A stretch of DNA of 21,026 bases from Desulfuromonadales bacterium. Lineage in GTDB: Bacteria > Desulfobacterota > Desulfuromonadia > Geobacterales > Pseudopelobacteraceae. Location: contig JAATGX010000165.1 of NCBI GenBank assembly GCA_015688915.1, forward strand, positions 1-21,026. Direction: 5' to 3'. The notes under the pieces are model-generated. The model saw only the letters and a list, made by a program, of their open reading frames with translations. It ran no database searches and was not told the DNA's origin. Numbering within the stretch: position 1 is the stretch's first letter; each line of letters opens with the position of its first letter. Of the stretch, positions 7,376-15,033 are shown piece after piece. The translations under genes were made by a program, and so were the position numbers.

Positions 7376-7386
7376 TGGTGGTGGGC
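7363..7386 (+). promoter_or_regulatory. Hairpin enclosing the short ORF stop codon
   Basis: A 10-bp stem pairs 7363-7372 (GCCCACCGCC) with 7377-7386 (GGTGGTGGGC), with one G-U pair and a TGAT loop. The loop holds the TGA stop of the 24-codon ORF. A ribosome finishing the ORF would keep this stem open. It ends 6 nt before the terminator stem and does not overlap it. Confidence 0.6.
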
Positions 7387-7392
7387 ATACGG

Positions 7393-7431
7393 AAAAAAGC
7401 CCCGGGCCATTGGTCACGGGGCTTTTTTTTT
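7393..7431 (+). terminator. Intrinsic terminator between the short ORF and the exporter operon
   Basis: A 12-bp stem pairs AAAAAAGCCCCG (7393-7404) with CGGGGCTTTTTT (7417-7428); the 12-nt loop can fold further. The T-run 7423-7431 follows the GC stem. The A-run on the other side makes it potentially bidirectional. Confidence 0.9.
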
Positions 7432-7441
7432 GCGCGTATTC

Positions 7442-7450
7442 TGGTATGAT
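7442..7450 (+). promoter_or_regulatory. Possible extended -10 promoter for the exporter operon
   Basis: TGGTATGAT at 7442-7450 fits an extended -10 element (TGn plus TATGAT, 5 of 6). No convincing -35 lies 17 nt upstream, where the terminator T-tract sits. It would give a leader of about 50 nt for the MacA-like gene. Confidence 0.35.
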
Positions 7451-7507
7451 GCCGCCTGGTGTGGACCTCTTACCCGTGAATATCCCTGTTGATCGAAAGA
7501 ACCCGGC

Positions 7508-8728
7508 ATGAAAAAAGTTCTCGTCATTCTCGCCGTCGTCGTGCTCGTGGCCGCTGTCGCGGGCTTCGCCTTCTTCAAGAGGAAACCGGAGGTGACCTAC
7601 AAGACCGCCAGGGTGGAGCGCGGCACCATCATTTCCACGGTCTCGGCCACCGGCAACCTCTCCGCCGTGATCACCGTCCAGGTGGGCACCCAGGTTTCCG
7701 GCACCATCCAGAAGTTGTATGTGGATTACAACTCACGGGTGAAAAAGGGGCAGTCGATCGCCGAGATCGATCCGGCCCTGTTCAGGGCGTCGGTGGAGCA
7801 GGCCCAGGGCAACTACCTCAACGCCGAGGCCAACCTGATGAAGGCCAAGGTCACCCTGGTGGACGCCGAACGCACCCTGAAGCGCAACAACAAGCTCCTG
7901 GCCGACGGTATCATCTCCCAGGGGGATTATGACACGGCAGACACGGCGTACCAGTCGGCCAGGGCAGCACTGAAGGCCGCCGAGGGCTCCCTTGCCCAGA
8001 CCCGGGGCACGCTGATGCAGGCCCGCACCAACCTGAACTACTCGATCATCCGTTCCCCGGTGGATGGCGTCGTCATCTCCCGCGCCGTGGATGTGGGGCA
8101 GACCGTGGCGGCCTCCTTCCAGACCCCGACCCTCTTCACCATCGCCCAGGATCTGACCAAGATGCAGATCGAGGTGAGCGTGGACGAGGCGGACATCAGC
8201 CGCATCATGCTTGACCAGAACACGACCTTCACCGTGGATTCCTACCCCGAGCAGTCGTTCAGGGGGAAGGTTGTCCAGATTCGCAGCGCCCCGGTCATCA
8301 ACCAGAACGTGGTCACCTACGTGGTGGTGGTCAACGTGGACAACACCGACCTGAAGCTGAAGCCGGGCATGACCGCCAATGTCGCCGTCGAGGTGGCCCG
8401 CAGGGACGACTGCCTCAAGCTGCCGCCCGCCGCGTTGCGCTTCAGGCCGAAGGGGGTGGGGGAAGAGGCGAAGGAAAAACGCCCGCAAGCCCAGCCGGAA
8501 CCGGGCAAGGTGCCGGGAGCCCGCAAGGGTGGAGACAAAGGCCAGCGCGTGTACGCACTGAGGGAGAATAAGCCGGTCCCGGTGCAGATAAAAACCGGGA
8601 TCGCCAACAACACGGGCATTGAGCTGGTGGAAGGGGCATTGAAGGAAGGGGACGAGATCATCATCGAGCAGATCGGCGGCGACAGCAAGAAGAAGGCCGG
8701 CGGTTCGCCCATGGGACGTCCGTTCTAG
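7508..8728 (+). CDS. MacA-like periplasmic adaptor (membrane fusion protein) of an ABC efflux system
   Basis: A 406-aa adaptor linking an inner-membrane MacB-type ABC exporter to an outer-membrane channel. Visible in order: an N-terminal membrane anchor (residues 3-22), the first half of a lipoyl domain (about 55-90, VGTQVSGTIQKLYVD), a long helical hairpin (about 91-175), the second lipoyl half (SPVDGVVISRAVDVGQTV, 183-200), a beta-barrel (about 215-297) and a membrane-proximal C-terminal domain. A Lys/Glu/Pro-rich segment at about 311-347 is unusual and probably a disordered insertion. The start at ATG 7508 has a weak ribosome site. Its TAG is directly followed by the ATG of the ATPase. No TolC-type gene is in this operon; the outer-membrane partner could be the one at 13437 or one encoded elsewhere. 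Confidence 0.9.
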   Translation: MKKVLVILAVVVLVAAVAGFAFFKRKPEVTYKTARVERGTIISTVSATGNLSAVITVQVGTQVSGTIQKLYVDYNSRVKKGQSIAEIDPALFRASVEQAQGNYLNAEANLMKAKVTLVDAERTLKRNNKLLADGIISQGDYDTADTAYQSARAALKAAEGSLAQTRGTLMQARTNLNYSIIRSPVDGVVISRAVDVGQTVAASFQTPTLFTIAQDLTKMQIEVSVDEADISRIMLDQNTTFTVDSYPEQSFRGKVVQIRSAPVINQNVVTYVVVVNVDNTDLKLKPGMTANVAVEVARRDDCLKLPPAALRFRPKGVGEEAKEKRPQAQPEPGKVPGARKGGDKGQRVYALRENKPVPVQIKTGIANNTGIELVEGALKEGDEIIIEQIGGDSKKKAGGSPMGRPF

Positions 8729-9408
<680 letters not shown>

Positions 9409-9409
<1 letters not shown>

Positions 9410-10635
9410 TGGATTTCCTCCAGACCCTCAAAATAGCCTTGCGGGCCTTGCGCACCAACAAGATGCGCTCGTTTTTGACCATGCTGGGGATCATCATCGG
9501 CATCGCCGCCGTGATCGCCATGATGGCGGTCGGTTCCGGCGCCAGTTATGTCATCTCCCAGCAGATCGCCAGTATCGGCAGCAACATCATCCTGGTCATC
9601 CCCGGCTCCACCACCAGCGGCGGACTCCGTATGGGCATGGGCGGGGCCCAGACCCTGACCAGCGACGATGTGAAGGCCATCATGGCCGAATGCCCATCGG
9701 TATTGCGCTCAGCGGGCACCACCCGCGCCACGTCGCAGGTCGTCTACGGCAACATGAACTGGTCAACCGTCATCATGGGCGCATCGCCCGAACTGTTCGA
9801 TATACGCGAATGGCCGGTGAGCAGCGGCCGCAGCATCGGCCAACAGGATGTGGATGGCGCGGCCAAGGTCTGTCTGCTGGGGGAAACCGTGGCCGACAAC
9901 CTGTTCGGAGATGGCGATCCGGTCGGCAAAATGGTGCGCATCAAGCAAATACCCTTTACCGTGATCGGCGTACTTGAACGGAAGGGGCAATCGCCCCAGG
10001 GGACCGACCAGGACGATACCGTCTTCGTACCGTTGCGTACGGCCCAGGTCAAGCTGTCGCGGTCATCGTTCCCCAATACGGTCGGTGCTGTGCTGGTGCA
10101 GGCGAAGAGCGAGGAGTTGCTGGACAAGGCCGAAAGCGAGGTCAACAGCCTGCTCAACCAGCGCCATCGCATCACCAACGGCAAGGAGCCGGATTATTCC
10201 ACCCGCAACCTGTCCGAGATCCTGGCCGTGGCCGAACAATCCTCCCGGGCCATGTCGCTGCTGCTGGGAGCGGTGGCCTCCATCTCTCTGATCGTGGGAG
10301 GAATCGGCATCATGAACATCATGCTGGTGTCGGTCACCGAGCGGACCCGCGAGATCGGCATCCGTATGGCAATCGGCGCCCGCAGGAACGACATCCTGCT
10401 CCAGTTCATGACCGAGGCGGTGCTCCTGACCATGATCGGCGGCGTGATCGGCATTTGCCTGGGGGGCGCAGGTGCCACGGTGGTCTCCCGGTTCCTGTCG
10501 TGGCCGACGCTGATCTCCATTGAATCCATCACCATCGCCTTCTTCTTCTCCGGGGCGGTGGGCATACTTTTCGGTTTGTACCCGGCCAGAAAAGCGGCCG
10601 GGCTCAATCCCATCGATGCGTTGCGGTATGAATAA
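9409..10635 (+). CDS. MacB-like ABC transporter permease (FtsX domain)
   Basis: A 408-aa inner-membrane protein with the MacB topology: a short cytoplasmic helix, TM1 (about residues 21-42), a large periplasmic core domain (about 45-275), then three C-terminal transmembrane helices of the FtsX domain. The last begin near SLLLGAVASISLIVGG and include the coupling segment ERTREIGIRMAIGARRND, ending with PARKAAGLNPIDALRYE. Length and ending are typical for a stand-alone permease of the family. It works with the ATPase and MacA-like adaptor upstream; likely cargoes are peptides, lipopeptides or hydrophobic toxins, as known for MacAB relatives, but none is indicated by sequence. No clear terminator follows; only a 5-bp stem at 10637-10649. 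Confidence 0.93.
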
Positions 10636-10696
10636 GGACTGAAACAGTCTCGCTCCACCGTGCGCATACCATTACGTTCTCAAAGGCGGTCACATC

Positions 10697-10846
10697 ATGG
10701 CAAAACCAAATTTCAACTTTATCAAGCGTCAGAAGGAGCTGGAAAAGAAGAAGAAGAAGGAAGAGAAGGCGCAACGCAGGCTGGAGAGGGGTACGGCCGA
10801 ATCGGAAGAGAACCCGGAACAGCCAGAGGATGATACCGAGGAATAG
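10697..10846 (+). CDS. Small lysine/glutamate-rich conserved hypothetical protein
   Basis: A 49-aa ORF from ATG 10697 to TAG 10846. The N-terminus MAKPNFNFIKRQKELEKKKK resembles short proteins of the MAKPNYxFxKRxxE type found in many proteobacteria, whose function is not known. The middle is a charged helix (residues 10-31, K/E/R/Q) and the C-terminal 15 residues are acidic. It lies 61 nt after the permease and 6 nt before the GTG of the thioesterase, whose ribosome site (GAGGAA) overlaps its last codons. This suggests cotranscription with the thioesterase. Its own site (AAAGGCGG) is moderate. Family similarity is from memory and the function is unassigned. Confidence 0.7.
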   Translation: MAKPNFNFIKRQKELEKKKKKEEKAQRRLERGTAESEENPEQPEDDTEE

Positions 10847-10852
10847 AGTCAC

Positions 10853-11596
10853 GTGGACGTGATATTCGAAAAGGCCTTTGCCGTCAGCTACCACGAACTG
10901 GACAGCCGCGGCAATCTCCGGCTGCTGACCATCCTCAACTACATGCAGGATATCGCCGGCGCCCATGCGGCCGTGCTGGGGGTTTCGGTGGCCGACCTGC
11001 GGCCGAATGGCTTGACCTGGGTGCTCTCGCGTATTCACCTGTCCGTGGATCGCTATCCACGCGCCGAAGATACGGTGGTGGTGCGCACCTGGCCGGCCAC
11101 CCGCCAGGGGCTCTTCACCTGCCGCGAGTTCGAATTGTTCGACGCCCATGGCACAGGCGTGGCACGGGCCACCACTTCCTGGGCACTGCTGAATATCGCC
11201 ACCCGTCGGCCGGTCCGGCTGGAGGAGCATCTGCCCCCTTATCCGCTCGTTCCGCGCCGGGCGCTGGAGGACGACTTCAGCTCGTTGCCGGGCTTTCCCG
11301 AGCCCGCCACCGCGGAGATGGACTTCCGGGTGCTGCGGGACAACCTGGACATCAATCACCACGTCAACAACACGGTCTTTGCCGGCTGGGCCCTGGAGGC
11401 CGTGCCGGATGGGATCGCGGCCGGGGCGCTGGCCGAACTGGAGATAGCCTTCCGGGCCGAGGCGCTGTACGGCGAGGCCATCGTCTCCCGCTGCGCGGTC
11501 ATGGACGACGGGGAAGTGCCCTGCTGTCTGCACCAGATCGTCAACAGCCGCGACAACAGGGAACTGGCGCGGCTGCGGACCCGGTGGCGGAGATGA
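10853..11596 (+). CDS. Acyl-ACP thioesterase (FatA/FatB-like, double hotdog)
   Basis: A 247-aa cytoplasmic enzyme expected to release free fatty acids from acyl-ACP. The first hotdog domain carries LRLLTILNYMQDIAGAHA (22-39) and TWVLSRIHLSVDRYP (55-69); the second holds the catalytic motif LDINHHVNN (165-173) with D166, N168 and H170, matching the Asp-Asn-His of plant FatB. E203 in FRAEALYG corresponds to the fourth catalytic residue. The start is GTG 10853, since the alignment begins with VIFEKAFAVSYHELD and GAGGAA lies upstream at good spacing; there is no ATG option. It follows the 49-aa gene by 6 nt. A palindromic repeat separates it from the HIT gene and may end the transcript. Confidence 0.88.
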   Translation: MDVIFEKAFAVSYHELDSRGNLRLLTILNYMQDIAGAHAAVLGVSVADLRPNGLTWVLSRIHLSVDRYPRAEDTVVVRTWPATRQGLFTCREFELFDAHGTGVARATTSWALLNIATRRPVRLEEHLPPYPLVPRRALEDDFSSLPGFPEPATAEMDFRVLRDNLDINHHVNNTVFAGWALEAVPDGIAAGALAELEIAFRAEALYGEAIVSRCAVMDDGEVPCCLHQIVNSRDNRELARLRTRWRR

Positions 11597-11615
11597 TCTG
11601 TCAGGCTGACACCTG

Positions 11616-11693
11616 ACCACCCCTAACCCCTCCTGAACCAGGAGGGGGACTGTAAATGCTCCCCTCCTTGATAAGGAGGGGCTGGGGGTGGTT
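11616..11693. repeat. Palindromic G/C-rich intergenic repeat
   Basis: Outer arms ACCACCCC (11616-11623) and GGGGTGGT (11685-11692) can pair. Inside are two perfect hairpins: CCCCTCCT/AGGAGGGG (11627-11634 with 11640-11647) and CCCCTCCTT/AAGGAGGGG (11661-11669 with 11673-11681). The halves are inverted copies of one unit, flank-CCCC-hairpin, with an 8- to 13-nt centre. A separate short palindrome TGTCAGGCTGACA precedes it at 11599-11611. No T-tract follows, so it is a repeat element rather than a classic terminator. Confidence 0.8.
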
Positions 11694-11712
11694 GTTACTA
11701 TTGGAGATTTTC

Positions 11713-12129
11713 ATGACACCTTCCTGCCCCATGTGCAGCCGCTGGGATGACGATAACGACCTGCGCATCGCCGAACTGGCCCATTCCTACGTCGTCCTCA
11801 ACCGGGACCAGTTCTTTCCCGGCTATACCTTGCTGTTCACCAAGTCCCACGTTACCGAACTCTTCCACCTGGAGCCGGAGATGCGGACGGAACTGATGGA
11901 AGAGGTAAGCCGGGTGGCGCAGGCGCTGTACAACGTATTTCGTCCCACCAAGATCAACTATGAACTGCTGGGCAACATGGTGCCGCACATGCACTGGCAC
12001 CTGGTGCCGCGCTTCGCGAACGAACCGCTCTGGCCGCGCCCGATCTGGGCCGAACCGCATGACGAGGCGCTTCTCTCCCCGGAGGCGTACCGGCAGCGGA
12101 TCGCGTTGCTGCGGAAGGCGTTGTCATGA
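11713..12129 (+). CDS. HIT family protein (histidine triad nucleotide hydrolase/transferase)
   Basis: A 138-aa cytoplasmic protein of the HIT superfamily, which cleaves or transfers nucleoside phosphates from substrates such as dinucleoside polyphosphates or AMP conjugates. The histidine triad reads HMHWHLV with H92, H94 and H96. A CPMC motif at residues 5-8 could bind zinc, as in several HIT proteins. ATG 11713 is chosen because TTGGAG lies 6 nt upstream and the conserved region starts here. The frame is open further upstream to 11656, but that part is the translated palindromic repeat. The stop overlaps the start of the following M16 peptidase by 4 nt (ATGA), indicating a two-gene operon. 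The exact substrate cannot be told. Confidence 0.92.
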   Translation: MTPSCPMCSRWDDDNDLRIAELAHSYVVLNRDQFFPGYTLLFTKSHVTELFHLEPEMRTELMEEVSRVAQALYNVFRPTKINYELLGNMVPHMHWHLVPRFANEPLWPRPIWAEPHDEALLSPEAYRQRIALLRKALS

Positions 12130-13415
12130 TCAGCACATTCACCCGTACCCTGGCCAACGGCCTGAGGGTGGTCTGCTGCGAGATGCCCCACCTGCATGCG
12201 GCCGAACTGGCCGTCTACCTGAAGGTCGGCGGGCGCAACGACCCGCGCGGCCGGGAAGGATTGTCCCATTTCCTCGAGCACATCCTCTTCCGCGGAACCG
12301 CCGAATTCGCCTCGTCGCTGGAGATCGAAACCGCCTTCGAGGCTATCGGGGGGGCGCCCAATGCCGCCACCGACGCGGAATCCACCTGCTACTATTCCCG
12401 CATTCACCCGGATCATGTGCGGGCCGGCATGGAGATCTTCGCCTCCATGCTGCTGCGGCCCCTTTTATCCGGCATCGAGGTCGAGACACGCATCATTGCC
12501 GAGGAGGCCCGCGAAGACCTGAACGAGGAGGGGGTGGAGATCAACCCCGACACCATTGCCAGCCGCCTGCTCTGGCCGCGCCATCCCCTGGGGATGCCCA
12601 CCATCGGCACCCTGGAGAGCATCGCCGCCATCGGCCGGGAGGACCTGGAGCGGCACCTGGCCCGGTTTTACGTGCCGGCCAACGCGGTCGTTGTTGTCTC
12701 CGGCCCGGTACGCGGCCATGAGATCTTTACGGCCGCCGCAGAGGTCTTCGGTCACTGGCAGGGAGGTCTGCCGCCGCTGCCGCGGGCGGTGAGCAAACAG
12801 CGCACCGCCCCCCAAATCCGTTTCGTGCGGGATTCAGACAGCCAGATGAGCCTGCAACTGGCTTTTCTCGGCATTCCCCGGGGAGACCGCCGCTTCATGG
12901 CGCTGCGCATCCTGCGGCGGATCCTGGCGGGGGGCGGCAGCTCGCGCCTGCACCTGCACCTGCGCGAAGAATTGGGGATCGTCTATTCGGTGGAGGCCGC
13001 CATGGGCGCCTATGACGAGACCGGCTGCATGGCCATTGATCTGCACACCGCTCCGGAGACCCTGGTCAAGGCGGTGGAAGCATCCCTGGCCGAATTGGCG
13101 CGGATTGCCGTGGAACCGGTATCCGCGCCAGAGCTGGAACGGGTCAGGCAGTCGTACATCTTCGACCTGGACTACAGCCGCGATTCGGCCTACGAGATGG
13201 GGGGGCGTTACGGCTGGGGTGAACTGATGAGGGTGGTGCGGAGCATCGAGGAGGACCAGCAGGAGGCGCGGGACATTACGGCAGCCGATCTGCTGGAGAC
13301 GGCCCGGACGGTCTTTGCACCCGCCAACCTGCGGCTGGTGGCCGTGGGGCCGTGGCGGAACGGTATGCGGAAACGCACGCGCGAGTTGGTGGAGCGGTAT
13401 GCGGAGCGTTTTTGA
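12126..13415 (+). CDS. M16 family zinc peptidase, self-sufficient (processing-protease type)
   Basis: A 429-aa peptidase of the mitochondrial-processing-peptidase-like M16B group. The zinc motif HFLEH is at residues 48-52, with the downstream Glu pair at about 126-127 (IIAEEAREDL). The R/Y pair is also present, R280 and Y287 within HLREELGIVYSVE, so both halves of the active site are in one chain and a homodimer is likely, unlike the split pair at 428-3336. No signal peptide is seen (MISTFTRTLANGLRVVC), so it is probably cytoplasmic. Its ATG overlaps the stop of the HIT gene. It ends only 21 nt from the convergent outer-membrane gene, and no terminator is evident in that gap. Confidence 0.93.
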   Translation: MISTFTRTLANGLRVVCCEMPHLHAAELAVYLKVGGRNDPRGREGLSHFLEHILFRGTAEFASSLEIETAFEAIGGAPNAATDAESTCYYSRIHPDHVRAGMEIFASMLLRPLLSGIEVETRIIAEEAREDLNEEGVEINPDTIASRLLWPRHPLGMPTIGTLESIAAIGREDLERHLARFYVPANAVVVVSGPVRGHEIFTAAAEVFGHWQGGLPPLPRAVSKQRTAPQIRFVRDSDSQMSLQLAFLGIPRGDRRFMALRILRRILAGGGSSRLHLHLREELGIVYSVEAAMGAYDETGCMAIDLHTAPETLVKAVEASLAELARIAVEPVSAPELERVRQSYIFDLDYSRDSAYEMGGRYGWGELMRVVRSIEEDQQEARDITAADLLETARTVFAPANLRLVAVGPWRNGMRKRTRELVERYAERF

Positions 13416-13436
13416 TATAAAGCTTGCAGGATATGA

Positions 13437-14897
13437 TTAGTTACCCTTCTCCAGACCCTCGCCCTCAGGCGGCAGTGCCGCATCCCACCCACCACCCAAC
13501 GCCTTGATGAGGAGTACGCCCGCCACCATGCGCCGGCCCTGAATGTCGATAGCGGTCTGCTGGTTGGCCAGTTCGGCGGTCTGGGCAACCAGGACGTTCA
13601 GGTAGCCGACGATACCGGCCTTGTACTGGTTGTCGGTGATCGTCACCGATTGACGGGCGGCGACAACGGCCTCGTCCTGCACCCGCGCCTCGTTCTCCAG
13701 GATGCGCAGCGCCGCCAGGTTGTCCTCCACCTCCTGAAATCCGGTCAGCACGGCTTGGCGATAGGCGGCCACATCGGCATCGTAGGCGGCCCGCGCCTGG
13801 TCGTCCTGGCTGCCGCGCAAGCCACCGTCGAACAGGGTTTCGGAAACCGACGGACCCACCGCCCAGAAACGGCTCGGCCAGGTCAGCCATTTGGAAAGAC
13901 TGGTCGCTTCAAAACCACCTGACGCGCTCAGCCGGACCGTGGGGTACCAGGCGGCCTCGGCTACGCCGATCTGGGCATTGGCCGCGGCCACACGCCGCTC
14001 GCTGGCCGCCACGTCGGGTCTCCGTTCCAGAAGCTCCGATGGCAGGCCCAGGGGAATGGCGGGAGGGGTGGCCACCAGCGGCGCGGGTGCCAGGGAAAAA
14101 CTGGAGGCCGGTTTGCCGATCAGGAGGGCGATGGCGTGCTCCAACTGGGCGCGCTGCACCCCGGTGTCGATGGCCTGGGCCCGGGTGCTCTTGAGTTGGG
14201 TTTCGGCCTGGAGCACGTCCGACCTGGCGGCCACACCGCTGGCGTAGCGGTTTCGGGTCAAGTCGAGGGATTTTTGATAGTAGGAAGCCGTGGTTTCCAG
14301 GAGTTGCTTCTGGCTGTCCAGGGTGCGCAGTTGAAAGTAGGCCTGGGCCAATGTGGCCTGGGCGCTCAGGCGTGCCGCCGCCAGGTCCGCCGCGCTTGCC
14401 TGGGCGCTTGCCCGGCTGGCTTCAACGCTGCGGCGGATGCGGCCCCAGATATCCGCTTCCCAGGAGAGGTCCACCGGCAACTGATAGTCGGTCGTGGTAC
14501 CCGCTGACGAGGTTCCCGCGCCGATGTTGTCCGATCTGCGCGACCTGTCGACCGAGGCGCCCACCGAGACGGTCGGGTAGTATCCGGCCTTGGCGGACCG
14601 CACCAGCGCGCTGGCTTGGCGGAACTGCGCCTCCGCCGCCAGCACGTTCTGGTTCGAGATGGCGACCTGCTCTTCCAGCGCGTTCAACTGCGGGTCGTTG
14701 AAGAGTCGCCACCAGGCGCCCTTGACGGCCCCGTCCCGCGGCTGCGCCTGTTTCCAGCCGTCCAGTTCCTTGTAGGCGGCCGGCATCACCGGTGTTGCCG
14801 TCGGCCGGACGTAATCCGGACCGACCGCACAGGCGGAGAGGACGAGGGTAGCGACGAGCAAGAGGTACCTGGTGTATGTGATAGTTACGTGGAACAT
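13437..14897 (-). CDS. Outer-membrane efflux lipoprotein, NodT/OprM family
   Basis: A 486-aa TolC-like channel. The signal peptide ends in a lipobox (LSAC, Cys 23), so the mature protein is a lipoprotein; the mature start AVGPDYVRP is typical of NodT-type factors. Two outer-membrane efflux repeats follow, with long helices rich in Ala/Gln/Arg (for example QASALVRSAKAGYYPTVSVG near residue 94 and the second repeat after about 290). It forms the exit duct of a tripartite pump with the RND genes upstream on the same strand. The ATG at 14897 is preceded by AAAGGA. A palindromic repeat lies in the 136-nt gap from the mdtC-like gene. It ends 21 nt from the convergent M16 gene. Confidence 0.93.
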   Translation of the reverse strand: MFHVTITYTRYLLLVATLVLSACAVGPDYVRPTATPVMPAAYKELDGWKQAQPRDGAVKGAWWRLFNDPQLNALEEQVAISNQNVLAAEAQFRQASALVRSAKAGYYPTVSVGASVDRSRRSDNIGAGTSSAGTTTDYQLPVDLSWEADIWGRIRRSVEASRASAQASAADLAAARLSAQATLAQAYFQLRTLDSQKQLLETTASYYQKSLDLTRNRYASGVAARSDVLQAETQLKSTRAQAIDTGVQRAQLEHAIALLIGKPASSFSLAPAPLVATPPAIPLGLPSELLERRPDVAASERRVAAANAQIGVAEAAWYPTVRLSASGGFEATSLSKWLTWPSRFWAVGPSVSETLFDGGLRGSQDDQARAAYDADVAAYRQAVLTGFQEVEDNLAALRILENEARVQDEAVVAARQSVTITDNQYKAGIVGYLNVLVAQTAELANQQTAIDIQGRRMVAGVLLIKALGGGWDAALPPEGEGLEKGN

Positions 14898-14926
14898 AGT
14901 TCTTTTCCTTTCTAACCCTGCCGTAT

Positions 14927-15027
14927 CCCCTCACCCGGCCTCCGGCCACCCTCTCTCATGGGGAGAGGGGTAATGACGAATCCCTTCTCCCTGTGGGAGA
15001 AGGTGCCCCGAAGGGGCGGATGAGGGG
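14927..15027. repeat. Cloverleaf-like palindromic intergenic repeat
   Basis: Outer arms CCCCTCACCCG (14927-14937) and CGGATGAGGGG (15017-15027) pair at 10 of 11 positions. They enclose four hairpins: GGCC/GGCC (14937-14947), CCTCTC/GAGAGG (about 14950-14968), a perfect CCTTCTCCC/GGGAGAAGG (14983-14991 with 14995-15003) and GCCCC/GGGGC (15005-15017). It lies between the RND and outer-membrane genes. It ends 6 nt after the mdtC-like stop and could stabilise or attenuate the transcript. The type is common as dispersed repeats in Geobacter-like genomes (from memory). Confidence 0.8.
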
Positions 15028-15033
15028 GAGATG

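Noticed and set aside
10637..10649. Small hairpin GACTG-AAA-CAGTC after the permease as a terminator
   Set aside because: The stem is only 5 bp and no T-tract follows.
13416..13436. Terminator between the convergent M16 and outer-membrane genes
   Set aside because: Only 21 nt, with no stem of useful length.
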